From contig NZ_WHNW01000001.1 in the NCBI RefSeq assembly GCF_009362845.1, forward strand, positions 81,888 to 145,887: a stretch of 64,000 nucleotides of DNA. The letters run 5' to 3'. How positions within the stretch are numbered: position 1 is the stretch's first letter; every line of letters starts with the position of its first letter. Origin of the DNA: Ostreibacterium oceani. Its GTDB lineage: Bacteria; Pseudomonadota; Gammaproteobacteria; Cardiobacteriales; Ostreibacteriaceae. Below are positions 8,132 through 16,177 of the stretch, in pieces. Position numbers and translations under genes: made by a program. Below the pieces are notes generated by a model, which worked only from the letters and a program-made list of their open reading frames with translations, had not been told where the DNA came from and ran no database searches.

Positions 8132-8488
8132 TTAGATACGAGTTTTGGGTGCAGCTTCGTGACCTGAATCACCAGAATTAGGTTCTCCTTTTGGCTCAAT
8201 CAGTAACACTTTCACTTCGTTTTCAGCTCTCGGGCGATGAACAACCCCTTTGGGGACGACGAACAACTCACCAGCCTTGACCGTGTGGGATGGGCCGCCT
8301 TCAATATCTATTTGCATCTCACCTTCTAGCACGTAGAAAAAGTCGTCTGTGGTGTCGTGTTTATGAAATGGGTATTCTCCAATAAACTTGACTACCATAA
8401 CATCATTGTCGTTGTAATCGGAGACCACATGTGGATCCCAGTGTGTCGAGAAACACGCCAATTTTTCCGCGAGATTTATTGATTTCAT
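8132..8488 (-). CDS. Cupin domain protein
   Basis: This is a small single-domain cupin of 118 residues. The two cupin motifs are visible: HKHDTTDDFFYVLEGEMQID (motif 1, metal-binding His/His/Glu) and AGELFVVPKGVVHRPRA (motif 2, His). I start it at the ATG ending at 8488 (MKSINLAEKL), which has AGGA about 9 bases upstream; an ORF from 8533 would add 15 unlikely residues. Stand-alone cupins of this type are metal-binding proteins of varied function (sugar isomerases, dioxygenases, sensors), so no reaction can be assigned. It is bordered by repeat copies A and B. Confidence 0.8.
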   Translation of the reverse strand: MKSINLAEKLACFSTHWDPHVVSDYNDNDVMVVKFIGEYPFHKHDTTDDFFYVLEGEMQIDIEGGPSHTVKAGELFVVPKGVVHRPRAENEVKVLLIEPKGEPNSGDSGHEAAPKTRI

Positions 8489-8731
8489 TGTTGTTATCCT
8501 ATTGCTATTAAAGTGTACTGTAGAGTTTGTCAAAATTTTAACTGAAATTTTATATAAGAAGTTCTATGTGGAATTATAGGCTGATTTTTAAGCGTATGCC
8601 TAGGGCAATATTCTATTCAAATTCCAAGTGTCCTATATTTACGGCAATTGGGTATAATTACAATCGGTGGGTGTCCGATATTTACGGCACGTCTGTCAGT
8701 TATTGTCTGTTTTTCGGGTCTCGTGGCATTA
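8489..8731. other. Gene-free stretch carrying repeat copy B up to the attC-like site
   Basis: Together with the site at 8732-8866 this gap of about 390 bases lies between the cupin and the glycosylase-like gene. It contains repeat copy B and no credible gene. Two plus-strand open frames here only read through the repeat and the palindrome. Confidence 0.65.
8590..8690 (+). repeat. Dispersed ~100-bp repeat, copy B
   Basis: It is homologous to copy A in the same orientation and to copy C in inverted orientation. It includes an internal direct repeat, GTCCTATATTTACGGCA and GTCCGATATTTACGGCA. It lies about 40 bases from the attC-like end of the putative cassette. Confidence 0.75.
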
Positions 8732-8866
8732 CCGCTAACGGTTTGCAGCTTGGCGAAATGGCGGAAATCGAAGCACAAAAGTTTAGTTTTGCACAAATAT
8801 TCAATCGAAGAACTGCCGTTGAATTTAGCACTAAACCCGCTATTTTGTCAAACTGCTGTTGTGCGT
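8732..8866 (-). other. attC-like recombination site (cassette-end palindrome)
   Basis: Read on the minus strand, the site starts with ACGCACAAC (8858-8866), runs through a long imperfect palindrome and ends with GTTAGCGG (8732-8739). The outer palindrome arms are 20 bases each (8745-8764 and 8837-8856) and match at 16 of 20 positions when folded. This is the R''-L''-variable-L'-R' layout of an integron attC of about 135 bp, and it lies just after the stop of the last gene, as expected. The call rests on structure only. Confidence 0.5.
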
Positions 8867-8879
8867 TCGGCTTTTTGTT

Positions 8880-10073
8880 TTAGGTTAATAATTGTCTTAT
8901 TTTATCTGTCAGTTTTGATGGACTAACTTTTGTCAATTTAATATGTTCACAACCATTAAAAGTCGCAAATGATTTTATAATTTTTACAAATGGTTTTTTC
9001 CATAATTCAATGTCAATGTTTGTGTTTTCAATATGCAAATGTATGATTTCAAATTCTTTTTCTTTTCGGTGAGCTTTGCAATCCACTCGTCCGATAAATG
9101 TGTCGCCAAATAAGATAGGTAAACAAAAATAGCCGTATTGCCTTTTTTCTTTTGGTGTATAGCATTCAATTTTATAATCAAAGTCAAAAAATTGCTTTAC
9201 TCGGTCTCGATGAATAATTGAATTGTCAAATGGCGATAAAATACGAATGCTTGAATTGGTTTTGTTTAAGGGTTTTTCAAGTAAATTTTTATTCACAAAA
9301 ACAGAAGGCATATTTTCAATATTTACTTGTTGTATTGTTCCTTCTTGAAGCATCGATTTTAATACTTTATCAACATTTTTTCGTATTAATTCTCCTGTTT
9401 TAAGGTGTGTGATTTGCTTTACGGTTGTAAATCCGTACGCATTTAAATAAGTTTTTACTAAATATTCTGCAAATTCAAGGTCAGTTGGTAAGGTTGTGTT
9501 AATTGATTTTGGTAAAACATTTTCAGTGAGGTCGTACGTTTTTTGCATTCCGTTTCTGCTCGAAATCATTAAATCGCCTTGTAGAAAAAGTCTTTCCAGT
9601 GCTATTTTTGTAGGTTTCCAGCTCCACCAACTTCCTGCTTTTTTTGTCTCATTTTCAAAATCTCTTGCTTTTTTTGGACCTTCTCCACGAATAGTGTCCA
9701 ATACATATTTCATCACTTTTGCGTCTGCATTGTAATAATGCGTTTTGCTTTGTTTCACTTCTAACATTTGAGGTAATACAAAACGAAAATTTTTCATTGG
9801 AAGATATGATGCAGCGTGAAACCAATATTCAAACACTTTTCGTTCTTCAACTAACTCATCTAAATATTCCGTTGTATAATCGGGAATTCTTGTCCAAAGT
9901 GTGTGATGATGGGCTCTTTCAATAATTGACAAAGTATCAATTTGTAAATATCCGAGATGTTCTAATGCTTTAAGAACTGCATCTTTACCTTTTCCAAAAG
10001 GATATGGCTTTGTTAATCCTTGACTTTCTAATGTCAAAAAACGAAGTTGTCGTAAAGTCAATTCTTCCGTCAT
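8880..10073 (-). CDS. Winged-helix HTH_42 protein, YcaQ/AlkX-type DNA glycosylase-like
   Basis: The 397-residue protein belongs to the HTH_42 family (tandem winged-helix domains), whose members YcaQ/AlkX and AlkZ are DNA glycosylases acting on bulky or cross-linked alkylated bases. Near the N terminus Q44-I45-D46, within GYLQIDTLSIIERAHHHTLW, matches the family's catalytic QxD motif; the ERAHHH segment is also characteristic. The length (about 390-410) is normal. The gene is AT-rich and follows the GyrI-like gene by 5 bases in the same direction, so they form an operon. A palindromic attC-like site follows its stop codon. The function is inferred from family; it could be a repair or genotoxin self-protection enzyme. 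Confidence 0.8.
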   Translation of the reverse strand: MTEELTLRQLRFLTLESQGLTKPYPFGKGKDAVLKALEHLGYLQIDTLSIIERAHHHTLWTRIPDYTTEYLDELVEERKVFEYWFHAASYLPMKNFRFVLPQMLEVKQSKTHYYNADAKVMKYVLDTIRGEGPKKARDFENETKKAGSWWSWKPTKIALERLFLQGDLMISSRNGMQKTYDLTENVLPKSINTTLPTDLEFAEYLVKTYLNAYGFTTVKQITHLKTGELIRKNVDKVLKSMLQEGTIQQVNIENMPSVFVNKNLLEKPLNKTNSSIRILSPFDNSIIHRDRVKQFFDFDYKIECYTPKEKRQYGYFCLPILFGDTFIGRVDCKAHRKEKEFEIIHLHIENTNIDIELWKKPFVKIIKSFATFNGCEHIKLTKVSPSKLTDKIRQLLT

Positions 10074-10078
10074 AAATT

Positions 10079-10516
10079 TTAATCAATAATTGAAATATAG
10101 GTTTCAATTTCTGCGTTGTCTCCGTCAAAATACTTTTGTCCGTGAACTGTTACATCTGCACGGTAAGCTCTTTTTAGTTCAGTATCCTGCCAAATTTCTG
10201 TCCAAGTTTTCAATATAGCTTCGGGCATTTTTCCTTTTGAAGTGTATTTTACATTTGAACCAATTGAAACGTTTCGTCCCACTAAATCATCTGGAATATT
10301 GTCCAATGTTGTTACAGGAAAGCCAATGATTAAGGTATATTTTCCTGTATAATCACTTTCGTAGTCTGTATAAACAGCATAAAATTCGTCACTTACTTTG
10401 TTGGGTATTTTGTCAGTGATGTTTTCTCCCCAAAACCTGCCCCAAAGCGTTTCAATGTCAACCATTGATTCGTTTGTCGTTTCAGTTGAGATGCCTATAA
10501 TTTTGAAATCGTTCAT
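10079..10516 (-). CDS. GyrI-like / effector-binding-domain protein
   Basis: This is a stand-alone small-molecule-binding domain of 145 residues in the GyrI-like (AraC effector-binding) superfamily. Features seen are a central YTDYESDYTGKYTLIIG strand-turn with the usual acidic/aromatic residues (about 50-66), a TWTEIWQ helix, and a C-terminal AEIETYISI strand. The family is known to bind amphipathic cationic compounds, and some members hydrolyse cyclopropane-bearing DNA alkylators. No DNA-binding domain is attached. It is the first gene of a two-gene operon with the glycosylase-like gene 5 bases downstream, which makes a role in countering a DNA-damaging compound plausible (inference). Confidence 0.75.
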   Translation of the reverse strand: MNDFKIIGISTETTNESMVDIETLWGRFWGENITDKIPNKVSDEFYAVYTDYESDYTGKYTLIIGFPVTTLDNIPDDLVGRNVSIGSNVKYTSKGKMPEAILKTWTEIWQDTELKRAYRADVTVHGQKYFDGDNAEIETYISIID

Positions 10517-10560
10517 ATTTTTTTCGTTGGTTTGTTTTTGCAGAATGTTCGTTTAAGCTG

Positions 10561-10613
10561 ACGCACAACATCCGAATAAACGAACATTCGTTTATCGGGG
10601 CTATAGGTTATGC
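10561..10613. other. Second attC-like hairpin at the upstream end of the putative cassette
   Basis: On the plus strand GCACAAC (10563-10569) and GTTATGC (10607-10613) enclose a near-perfect hairpin: CCGAATAAACGAA (10572-10584) pairs with TTCGTTTATCGG (10587-10598), leaving one extra A unpaired. Single unpaired bases on one arm are a hallmark of attC folding. GTTGTGC on the minus strand supplies the core site at the start of the downstream cassette. Confidence 0.45.
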
Positions 10614-10691
10614 TAAAAATTCGTTTATTCGTCATATTAAATGAGATATGGGCGCAAAGCAATCCTTGTTATTTAGTTTTCGTTAATAGTT

Positions 10692-10780
10692 GGCGCTGTA
10701 AAAATATTGGACAAACAATATAGAATAGACAAAATAGAACACTTGAAATTTAAATAAAATACAGCCCTCGGTATATCGTT
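10692..10780 (-). repeat. Dispersed ~100-bp repeat, copy C (inverted)
   Basis: Read on the minus strand it matches copies A and B with substitutions: ATACCGAGGGCTGTATT, TTTAAATTTCAAGTGTTCTA and TTGTCCAATATTTTTACAGC. It is inverted relative to copy B, so the two copies face each other across the putative cassette. Confidence 0.65.
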
Positions 10781-10902
10781 CCAAATTAGCATCGAACTTT
10801 CCCTGAACGCTTTAATTGAGTTTGTATGTTCTAATTTGGTTGCAATAAATTTTTGGCTATCCAAGATATACGCTATATGCCAGTATGAAAATCAATGCAT
10901 TA

Positions 10903-11715
10903 TCAGCGAGTAGCGCGTAAGTAAATCACATAATAGACAAAGGCGACAAAGAATCCGCCGCCAACAATATTGCCGGCTGTGACGGGGATGAGGTTTTGTA
11001 GCATGTCGTTAAGGCCAATCAGGGGTTCGCTTTGTCCGGTAAAGCGCTGTAGTAACATCGCCATTGGGATGAAAAATAGATTGGCAATACTGTGTTCGAA
11101 CCCAGCGGCCACAAACGCGGCAATAGGCAGGACGATGGCGGCTATTTTATCAATTACGCTGCGCCCGGCCATTGCCATCCAAATCGCCATGCAGACTAAA
11201 ACATTACATAAGATACCTTTAAAAAAGGCGCTGCTCATTGATAGATTAATCTTTGCCTGTGCGATGTCAATATAGGTTTTTGCAACCGCGCCACCATTGG
11301 CATTGCCTTGCTCGGCGAAAAGTAACAGCAGCGCCAATCCTAACGCGCCAATGCCATTTCCAAGAAATACGATGCCCCAGTTTCGTAGTAATTGGGCCGT
11401 GGTGATTTTTTTATCCGCCCACGCCATGACTAATAAATTATTGCCGGTAAATAATTCCGCGCCGGCGATAACCACTAAAATCAAACCGAGCGAAAATACC
11501 AAACCGCCAAACCACTGCGTTACGGCAAAGGATAAGCTGGCATCGGCTTTCACCAATACAAAGCTCATCGCACCAAGGCCAATAAACGCGCCTGCTAATA
11601 ATGCCAGCATGAATAGCGGCAGCCACGCAAGGTTTGCTTTCGTTACGCCAATGGATTCGACGCGCGCGGCTATTTCTTGTGGCGAGTAGGCATTAAAGTC
11701 AAATACGCTTTTCAT
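10903..11715 (-). CDS. Formate/nitrite transporter family channel (FocA/NirC-like)
   Basis: FNT proteins are pentameric inner-membrane channels for formate, nitrite or hydrosulfide. The 270-residue protein has six hydrophobic segments and the family signatures: GAFIGLGAMSFVLV, AELFTGNNLLVMAW (about residues 87-100), FKGILCNVLVCMAIWMA (about 165-181), a GFEHSIANLFFIP block with the central histidine (about 206-218), and GNIVGGGFFVAF near the end. The length is typical (260-285). It stands alone; no formate lyase or nitrite reductase gene is adjacent, so the substrate cannot be chosen. Its promoter probably lies in the 11716-11800 stretch. Confidence 0.9.
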   Translation of the reverse strand: MKSVFDFNAYSPQEIAARVESIGVTKANLAWLPLFMLALLAGAFIGLGAMSFVLVKADASLSFAVTQWFGGLVFSLGLILVVIAGAELFTGNNLLVMAWADKKITTAQLLRNWGIVFLGNGIGALGLALLLLFAEQGNANGGAVAKTYIDIAQAKINLSMSSAFFKGILCNVLVCMAIWMAMAGRSVIDKIAAIVLPIAAFVAAGFEHSIANLFFIPMAMLLQRFTGQSEPLIGLNDMLQNLIPVTAGNIVGGGFFVAFVYYVIYLRATR

Positions 11716-11954
11716 GGTTTGTCGGTTTGCTGCTGGTTTGGTTGATAGTCGTTGGTTTTGATTGTATACGTCACTTTAGCATAAATGACGCCTCAGATAC
11801 ATAGGTTAGGTAGTAGCTTAGGTAATAGGCTAGGTAGTAGGCTAGATATATAGCAAAGCGAATAGGGAGATGAGCGTAGAGATGAACGGGTGTTATGCGA
11901 TGATATTTGCGATGATTTTCTGGGGTTCGTTGGGTATTGATTGGGCATGTGATA

Positions 11955-12050
11955 GGGTGTTGATTGGGTGTTGATTGGGTGTTGATTAGGTGTTGATTAG
12001 GTGTTCTGTGGATATTCGGTGGGGAATTCGGTGGGAATTCGGTGGGAATT
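11955..12050. repeat. 11-bp short tandem repeats
   Basis: Four copies of RGGTGTTGATT at 11955-11998, plus a partial fifth, are followed by two and a half copies of GGAATTCGGTG at 12023-12050. Both units are 11 bp and the copies are nearly identical. There are no unique spacers, so this is not a CRISPR array. Confidence 0.85.
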
Positions 12051-12209
12051 CATTGGCATTTTGCATTGATTAAGATACAATAATTCCCCTCGATTAGCTG
12101 GGCGTGGTTAAGCCCTAGGTTAGTGCTAAGTTAGGCGTTTAGGCTAGGTTTTTCGCTCAGTGTTTAATTGATGCCCCGCGAAGGGGTTTTGCGTGGTGTT
12201 AATCCACAA

Positions 12210-12218
12210 TGGTATAAT
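12210..12218 (+). promoter_or_regulatory. Extended -10 promoter element for tig
   Basis: TGGTATAAT (12210-12218) fits TGn-TATAAT. A weak -35 (TTGCGT, 12189-12194) sits 18 bases upstream. Transcription from here would leave a leader of only about 10 bases, overlapping the ribosome site, so the assignment is tentative. Confidence 0.35.
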
Positions 12219-12234
12219 CAAATTAGGTAAAAAC

Positions 12235-13545
12235 ATGCAAGTTAAAGTCGATATTCTAGAAGGTCTACAACGTAAAATCACGGTGGAAATCCCAGCAGAT
12301 CAGGTCAATGACCAAGTGATGACTAAGCTGAAAAAAGTACAAAAAACTACCAAGATGGATGGTTTTAGAAAAGGCAAAGTGCCGATGAAAGTCGTTGAAC
12401 AAAAATACAGCGCTGCCGTGCGCCAAGAAGTCTTGGGCGATCTGATTGAAAAGACTTATGGCGAGGCCATTAAGCAGGAAAAATTAACCCCTGCCGCGCA
12501 CCCGTCAATTCAACCAATTTCAGGGTTTGCGGCCAATGAGGCGTTTGTTTACGAAGCGCAAATTGAAGTCATTCCTGAGTTTGATGTCAAAGGACTTGAT
12601 AGCTTGACGGTGAGAAAACCCATTGCCAAAGTCCTTGCCAAAGACGTCAAAGCCATGATTGATACACTACGCAAACAATCAGCAGACTGGCAAACCAGCG
12701 ACGAACCTGCCGCCGAAGGCGACCGCGTGCTTATCAACTTTACTGGAACGATTGATGGCGAAGCGTTTGATGGTGGCAGTGCCGAAGATGTGCCTGTTGT
12801 CTTGGGCGCTAAGCAGATGTTGCCTGAGTTTGAGTCTGCGTTAGCAGGCAAAAAAACAGGGGATGATGTAGAGGCAACCGTCAATTTCCCAGCCGATTAT
12901 CACGGCGAAGCGGTTGCGGGTAAAACAGCGCAATTTGCCATTCAAATCAAACAAGTTGAAACACCAAAACTACCGCGTGTTGATGAGCAATTTATCCGTC
13001 AATTTGGCATCGAAGAGCCAACCAAGGAAAACTTTGAAAACGTAGTCCGCGAAAATATGGAGCGTGAGTTAGAGACGGGCATTCGTCGGCAGATTAATCA
13101 GCAGGTCATGCAGCATTTAGTGGATGCGAATGATATTGTGGTGCCTGCTAGCATGATTGAAAATGAAAAGCAACGCATGGTACAAGAGACCAAGCTAGCC
13201 GAGCAAGTCAGTGACGAAGCACAGCGCAATAAAATCATAGAAGAGCAATTTGCAGCGCCTTCACGTCGTCGTGTTTTGTTAGGTCTGGTGATGGGGAAAC
13301 TGTTTGAAGAAAAAGCCATTAGACCCGATGCCGAACGGGTTGAAGCGACTGTTGAGCGGCTGGCGGCAACGTATGAAAACCCGCAGCAGTTCCGCGATTA
13401 CTTCCATAATAACGCGCAAGCGGCGGAAAAAATTTACGCACAAGTCATGGAAGAGCAGCTCATCGATGAAATTTTGGCCAATGCCGAGATAGTCGAAGAA
13501 AAAAAGAGCTTCGATGAAGTGATGAAGGGCGAAAACGCCGCGTAA
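12235..13545 (+). CDS. tig: Trigger factor
   Basis: This is the ribosome-bound chaperone and peptidyl-prolyl isomerase for nascent chains. The 436-residue protein contains the ribosome-docking region with GFRKGKVPMKVVEQKY (the GFRxGK motif, about residues 44-59), an FKBP-type isomerase domain (about 150-240, with GDRVLINFTGTIDGEAFDGG), and a long helical C-terminal chaperone domain. I start it at the ATG at 12235 (MQVKVDILEG) with AGG at 12225-12227; an alternative start at 12193 adds 14 unlikely residues. It heads the conserved tig-clpP-clpX-lon-hupB block. Confidence 0.96.
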   Translation: MQVKVDILEGLQRKITVEIPADQVNDQVMTKLKKVQKTTKMDGFRKGKVPMKVVEQKYSAAVRQEVLGDLIEKTYGEAIKQEKLTPAAHPSIQPISGFAANEAFVYEAQIEVIPEFDVKGLDSLTVRKPIAKVLAKDVKAMIDTLRKQSADWQTSDEPAAEGDRVLINFTGTIDGEAFDGGSAEDVPVVLGAKQMLPEFESALAGKKTGDDVEATVNFPADYHGEAVAGKTAQFAIQIKQVETPKLPRVDEQFIRQFGIEEPTKENFENVVRENMERELETGIRRQINQQVMQHLVDANDIVVPASMIENEKQRMVQETKLAEQVSDEAQRNKIIEEQFAAPSRRRVLLGLVMGKLFEEKAIRPDAERVEATVERLAATYENPQQFRDYFHNNAQAAEKIYAQVMEEQLIDEILANAEIVEEKKSFDEVMKGENAA

Positions 13546-13744
13546 TTGACTGTTTTCAGGTGGTAGCAGTAGGCGATAGATAGGCGATAAGCCACTGATC
13601 GCGCTGTCGCCATGTGACTACTATGTTGCTGCTATGTTGGCGCATGAACTGACTTACGACATGGTATGGCACGGCACAGGCTTGGGCGTTATTGCGTATG
13701 CTTTTTCTCGTTAATTTTTACCCATGAACAAAACTGAGGGGACA

Positions 13745-14353
13745 ATGAATCTAATGAATACCCAAGCATTTATGCCAATACCGATGGTGGTAGAGCAAAC
13801 GGGGCGTAGCGAACGCGCTTATGATATTTATTCGCGTTTACTGAAAGAGCGGATTGTTTTTTTGGTCGGGCCTGTCACAGACGAAACGGCTAATTTGGTT
13901 GTTGCACAGTTGCTTTTTTTAGAAGCAGAAAACCCAGAAAAAGAAATCGCACTATACATTAATTCACCAGGTGGATCGGTGTCTGCGGGGCTTGCAATCT
14001 ATGACACCATGCAGTTTATTAAACCCGATGTATCAACGATGGTAATTGGCCAAGCGGCGTCAATGGGGGCATTTTTACTCAATGCAGGCACGCCGGGTAA
14101 GCGCTATGCTTTGCCGAATTCTCGTGTCATGATTCATCAGCCCTTAGGCGGATATCAGGGGCAAGCAACCGATATTGATATTCACGCCAAAGAAATACTC
14201 AAAATTCGCGATAATCTAAATAAAATCATGGCAAAACATAGTGGTCAATCGATAAAAACCATTGCCAAAGACACCGACCGCGATAATTACATGAACGCAG
14301 ACGAGGCAAAAAAATATGGCTTGATTGATCGCGTTGTCACCCAGAGAAGTTAG
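13745..14353 (+). CDS. clpP: ATP-dependent Clp protease proteolytic subunit
   Basis: This is the serine peptidase that assembles as a tetradecamer and degrades substrates unfolded by ClpX or ClpA. The catalytic triad regions are clear: GQAASMGAF (Ser), [15 protein letters not shown] (His) and the DTDRDNYM segment (Asp). INSPGGSV is the oxyanion loop. Three in-frame ATGs compete (13724, 13745, 13754). I choose 13745, giving 202 residues, because GAGG at 13736-13739 lies 5 bases upstream. The N-terminal propeptide is short, as in E. coli. clpX follows after 182 bases. Confidence 0.95.
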   Translation: MNLMNTQAFMPIPMVVEQTGRSERAYDIYSRLLKERIVFLVGPVTDETANLVVAQLLFLEAENPEKEIALYINSPGGSVSAGLAIYDTMQFIKPDVSTMVIGQAASMGAFLLNAGTPGKRYALPNSRVMIHQPLGGYQGQATDIDIHAKEILKIRDNLNKIMAKHSGQSIKTIAKDTDRDNYMNADEAKKYGLIDRVVTQRS

Positions 14354-14535
14354 CGTGCCGCTAACTGACGCTGGCACCTGTTGCGGTAAATAAGCAAAAC
14401 AGTTGAGTAAAACAATTGAGTAAAACAATTGAAATAGTGAGCGGTCAAAACAATCAAAAGCCATTGGCGTCGAGCAGCTAAAACTGTCCGATAACTGTGC
14501 AATAACCGTGCGATAAGCATTGATAAAGTAGGTTT

Positions 14536-15777
14536 ATGAGTAAAAAAGAAAAAGAATTAGTCTGTTCATTTTGTGGGCGTAATCGAATAGACGGTGGTGG
14601 CTTGTTGACAGGTGACCAAGCGGGTGTGGCTATTTGTCGTATTTGTTTGTCAGAGGGGATGGCGGTATTTTCTGATGCGGAGTTAGATGATGAAATCGAA
14701 GCCCAAATGGCAGAGGATTTTGCGTTTGCAGAGGAATCTTTTTTATTGGCCAAGCCACAACAAATCACCGCGCACCTAGACGACTATGTGATTGGTCAGG
14801 ACGCGGTAAAAAAAATCTTAGCGGTCGCCGTTTATAATCACTATAAACGCTTGCTGCATGGGGATAAAAGCACGGTTGAAATCGGCAAGTCCAATATTTT
14901 GTTAGTTGGGCCCACTGGCTCAGGTAAAACTTTGCTGGCGGAAACGCTAGCCAAAACACTGAGAGTGCCGTTTGCCGTGGCTGATGCCACCACCTTAACC
15001 GAGGCAGGTTATGTCGGTGAAGATGTTGAAAATATCATTCAGCGATTATTGCAACACGCCGATTACGATGTGGAAAAAGCCCAGCGCGGCATTATCTATA
15101 TCGATGAGGTTGATAAAATCGCCCGTAAATCTGAAAATATGTCGATTACACGGGATGTGTCGGGTGAGGGTGTGCAGCAAGCGCTACTCAAGATTATTGA
15201 AGGCACAGTCGCCTCAGTGCCTCCACAAGGCGGTCGCAAGCATCCTAACCAAGAAATGATTCAGGTCGATACCTCCAATATTTTATTTATTTGTGGTGGT
15301 GCGTTTGCAGGCATTGACCGCATTATTCAAGACCGTGTTGAAAAAGGGAGTATTGGTTTTTCGGCCAATATCAAGCGCCCTGACACGACTTTGGATAAGA
15401 ATACGTTGTTACAATGCGTAGATACCGACGATTTGGTGCGTTTTGGCTTAATCCCTGAGTTTGTGGGGCGATTGCCGATGCGTGCGATTTTAAATCCCCT
15501 TGATGAAGCCACGTTGGTCACTATCCTGACAAAACCCAAAAATGCCCTGACTAAGCAGTTTGAATATTTATTTGCGCTGGATGATTGCAAGCTCTCTTTT
15601 ACAAAAGGCGCGCTCAGGGCAATTGCCAAGCAAGCCATCTTAGAGAATACGGGCGCGCGTGGATTACGATCTATTATTGAAAAAATCTTGCTGGATGTGA
15701 TGTATGATTTGCCTGTCGATAAGATGGCGCAATTCACCGTTGATGAAAAATTTGTCAAAAAACAATTGTACGGTTAG
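14536..15777 (+). CDS. clpX: ATP-dependent Clp protease ATPase subunit ClpX
   Basis: ClpX is the AAA+ unfoldase that recognises substrates (including SsrA-tagged proteins) and feeds them to ClpP. The 413-residue protein has the N-terminal zinc-binding domain with C10, C13, C34 and C37, Walker A GPTGSGKT at 125-132, the [10 protein letters not shown] pore-region motif, Walker [12 protein letters not shown], and sensor-2 [11 protein letters not shown] near the C terminus. Start ATG 14536 follows AAAGTAGG. A gap of 182 bases from clpP leaves room for its own promoter. Confidence 0.97.
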   Translation: MSKKEKELVCSFCGRNRIDGGGLLTGDQAGVAICRICLSEGMAVFSDAELDDEIEAQMAEDFAFAEESFLLAKPQQITAHLDDYVIGQDAVKKILAVAVYNHYKRLLHGDKSTVEIGKSNILLVGPTGSGKTLLAETLAKTLRVPFAVADATTLTEAGYVGEDVENIIQRLLQHADYDVEKAQRGIIYIDEVDKIARKSENMSITRDVSGEGVQQALLKIIEGTVASVPPQGGRKHPNQEMIQVDTSNILFICGGAFAGIDRIIQDRVEKGSIGFSANIKRPDTTLDKNTLLQCVDTDDLVRFGLIPEFVGRLPMRAILNPLDEATLVTILTKPKNALTKQFEYLFALDDCKLSFTKGALRAIAKQAILENTGARGLRSIIEKILLDVMYDLPVDKMAQFTVDEKFVKKQLYG

Positions 15778-15936
15778 GTGTCGCCTGTTGGTGTAGCTGC
15801 CTTGTCGTAACTTGGTTGCCCTTGTTACCTTCCTTGTTGCCCTCCTTGTTGCCCCTTGGTAGCTGGTTAACTGGTTAGCTGGTTAGCCCCTTGTCGCTAC
15901 TGCACCACGCTATTGCATGTGCCACGCTACTGAGTC

Positions 15937-15988
15937 GCACTATTGAGCCGCACTATTGAGCCGCACTATTGAGCCGCACTATTGAGCC
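15937..15988. repeat. 13-bp tandem repeat, four perfect copies
   Basis: The unit GCACTATTGAGCC is repeated exactly four times without spacers and is preceded by a partial copy. It forms part of a window-wide pattern of 11-13 bp duplications in intergenic DNA. Confidence 0.9.
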
Positions 15989-16037
15989 ACATTAGTGCAT
16001 TATATTATACTGCTACACTATTGCGCGGCAGGTTGGC

Positions 16038-16073
16038 TTGTGGATTGCTTTGTGGATTGCTCTGTGGATTGTT
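16038..16073. repeat. 12-bp tandem repeat (TTGTGGATTGCT), three copies
   Basis: Two perfect copies of TTGTGGATTGCT are followed by one variant. The same 12-mer, in reverse complement, makes up the repeat at 50727-50786. Confidence 0.85.
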
Positions 16074-16177
16074 TGATTATCTTGTAACGGGCGGTTAAAA
16101 TGTCAACTCGTCGCCTTGATTTTGTCTAGCCCACCCCAATATACAGATTAACGATTAATATTTAAACAGGTATTCTC

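Larger units (their letters stand above)
8739..10568 (-). mobile_element. Putative integron gene cassette (two genes plus attC-like site)
   Basis: The unit is bounded by the core-site cut positions G/TTAGCG (8738/8739) and G/TTGTGC (10568/10569), read on the minus strand. The cassette would start with TTGTGCGT, and its terminal site starts with ACGCACAAC. These are perfectly complementary over 9 bases, which is what the integron model predicts when the excised circle closes. Both genes lie in the same direction ahead of the attC-like site. The DNA is visibly more AT-rich than its surroundings. No integrase is present in the window, so this would be a lone cassette or part of a CALIN. Confidence 0.5.
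10517..10902. other. Gene-free stretch with a second attC-like site and repeat copy C
   Basis: No gene is seen in 386 bases. It contains the attC-like hairpin (10561-10613), repeat copy C (10692-10780) and a 9-bp inverted repeat (CCAAATTAG at 10781-10789 with its complement at 10831-10839). The short open frame at 10673-10864 merely reads through the repeat. Confidence 0.65.
11716..12234. other. Gene-free stretch rich in 11-bp tandem repeats before tig
   Basis: No gene is visible. It holds three runs of short duplications: TAGGTAGTAGGC-like units (about 11811-11852), four units of RGGTGTTGATT (11955-11998), and GGAATTCGGTG repeated at 12023-12050. A weak CCCC/GGGG hairpin with a T run (12174-12190) and an extended -10 promoter element lie next to tig. 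Confidence 0.7.
15778..16177. other. Gene-free stretch with short tandem repeats between clpX and lon
   Basis: No gene is seen in 400 bases. CTTGTTGCC-like units occupy about 15813-15860 and GCTGGTTA-like units 15862-15888. A 13-bp unit is repeated four times at 15937-15988 and a 12-bp unit three times at 16038-16073. The lon ribosome site (AGG near 16167) closes the interval. Confidence 0.75.

Noticed and set aside
8566..8926. Two overlapping plus-strand open frames near the cassette end.
   Set aside because: They read through repeat copy B and the palindromic site; a similar peptide string appears in the inverted copy only because the DNA is repeated.
10673..10864. Minus-strand 63-codon frame upstream of the FNT channel gene.
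   Set aside because: It coincides with repeat copy C, lacks a ribosome site and has no protein-level support.
15937..15988. Four identical direct repeats as a possible CRISPR array.
   Set aside because: Units are only 13 bp with no spacers and there are no cas genes; it is a simple tandem duplication.
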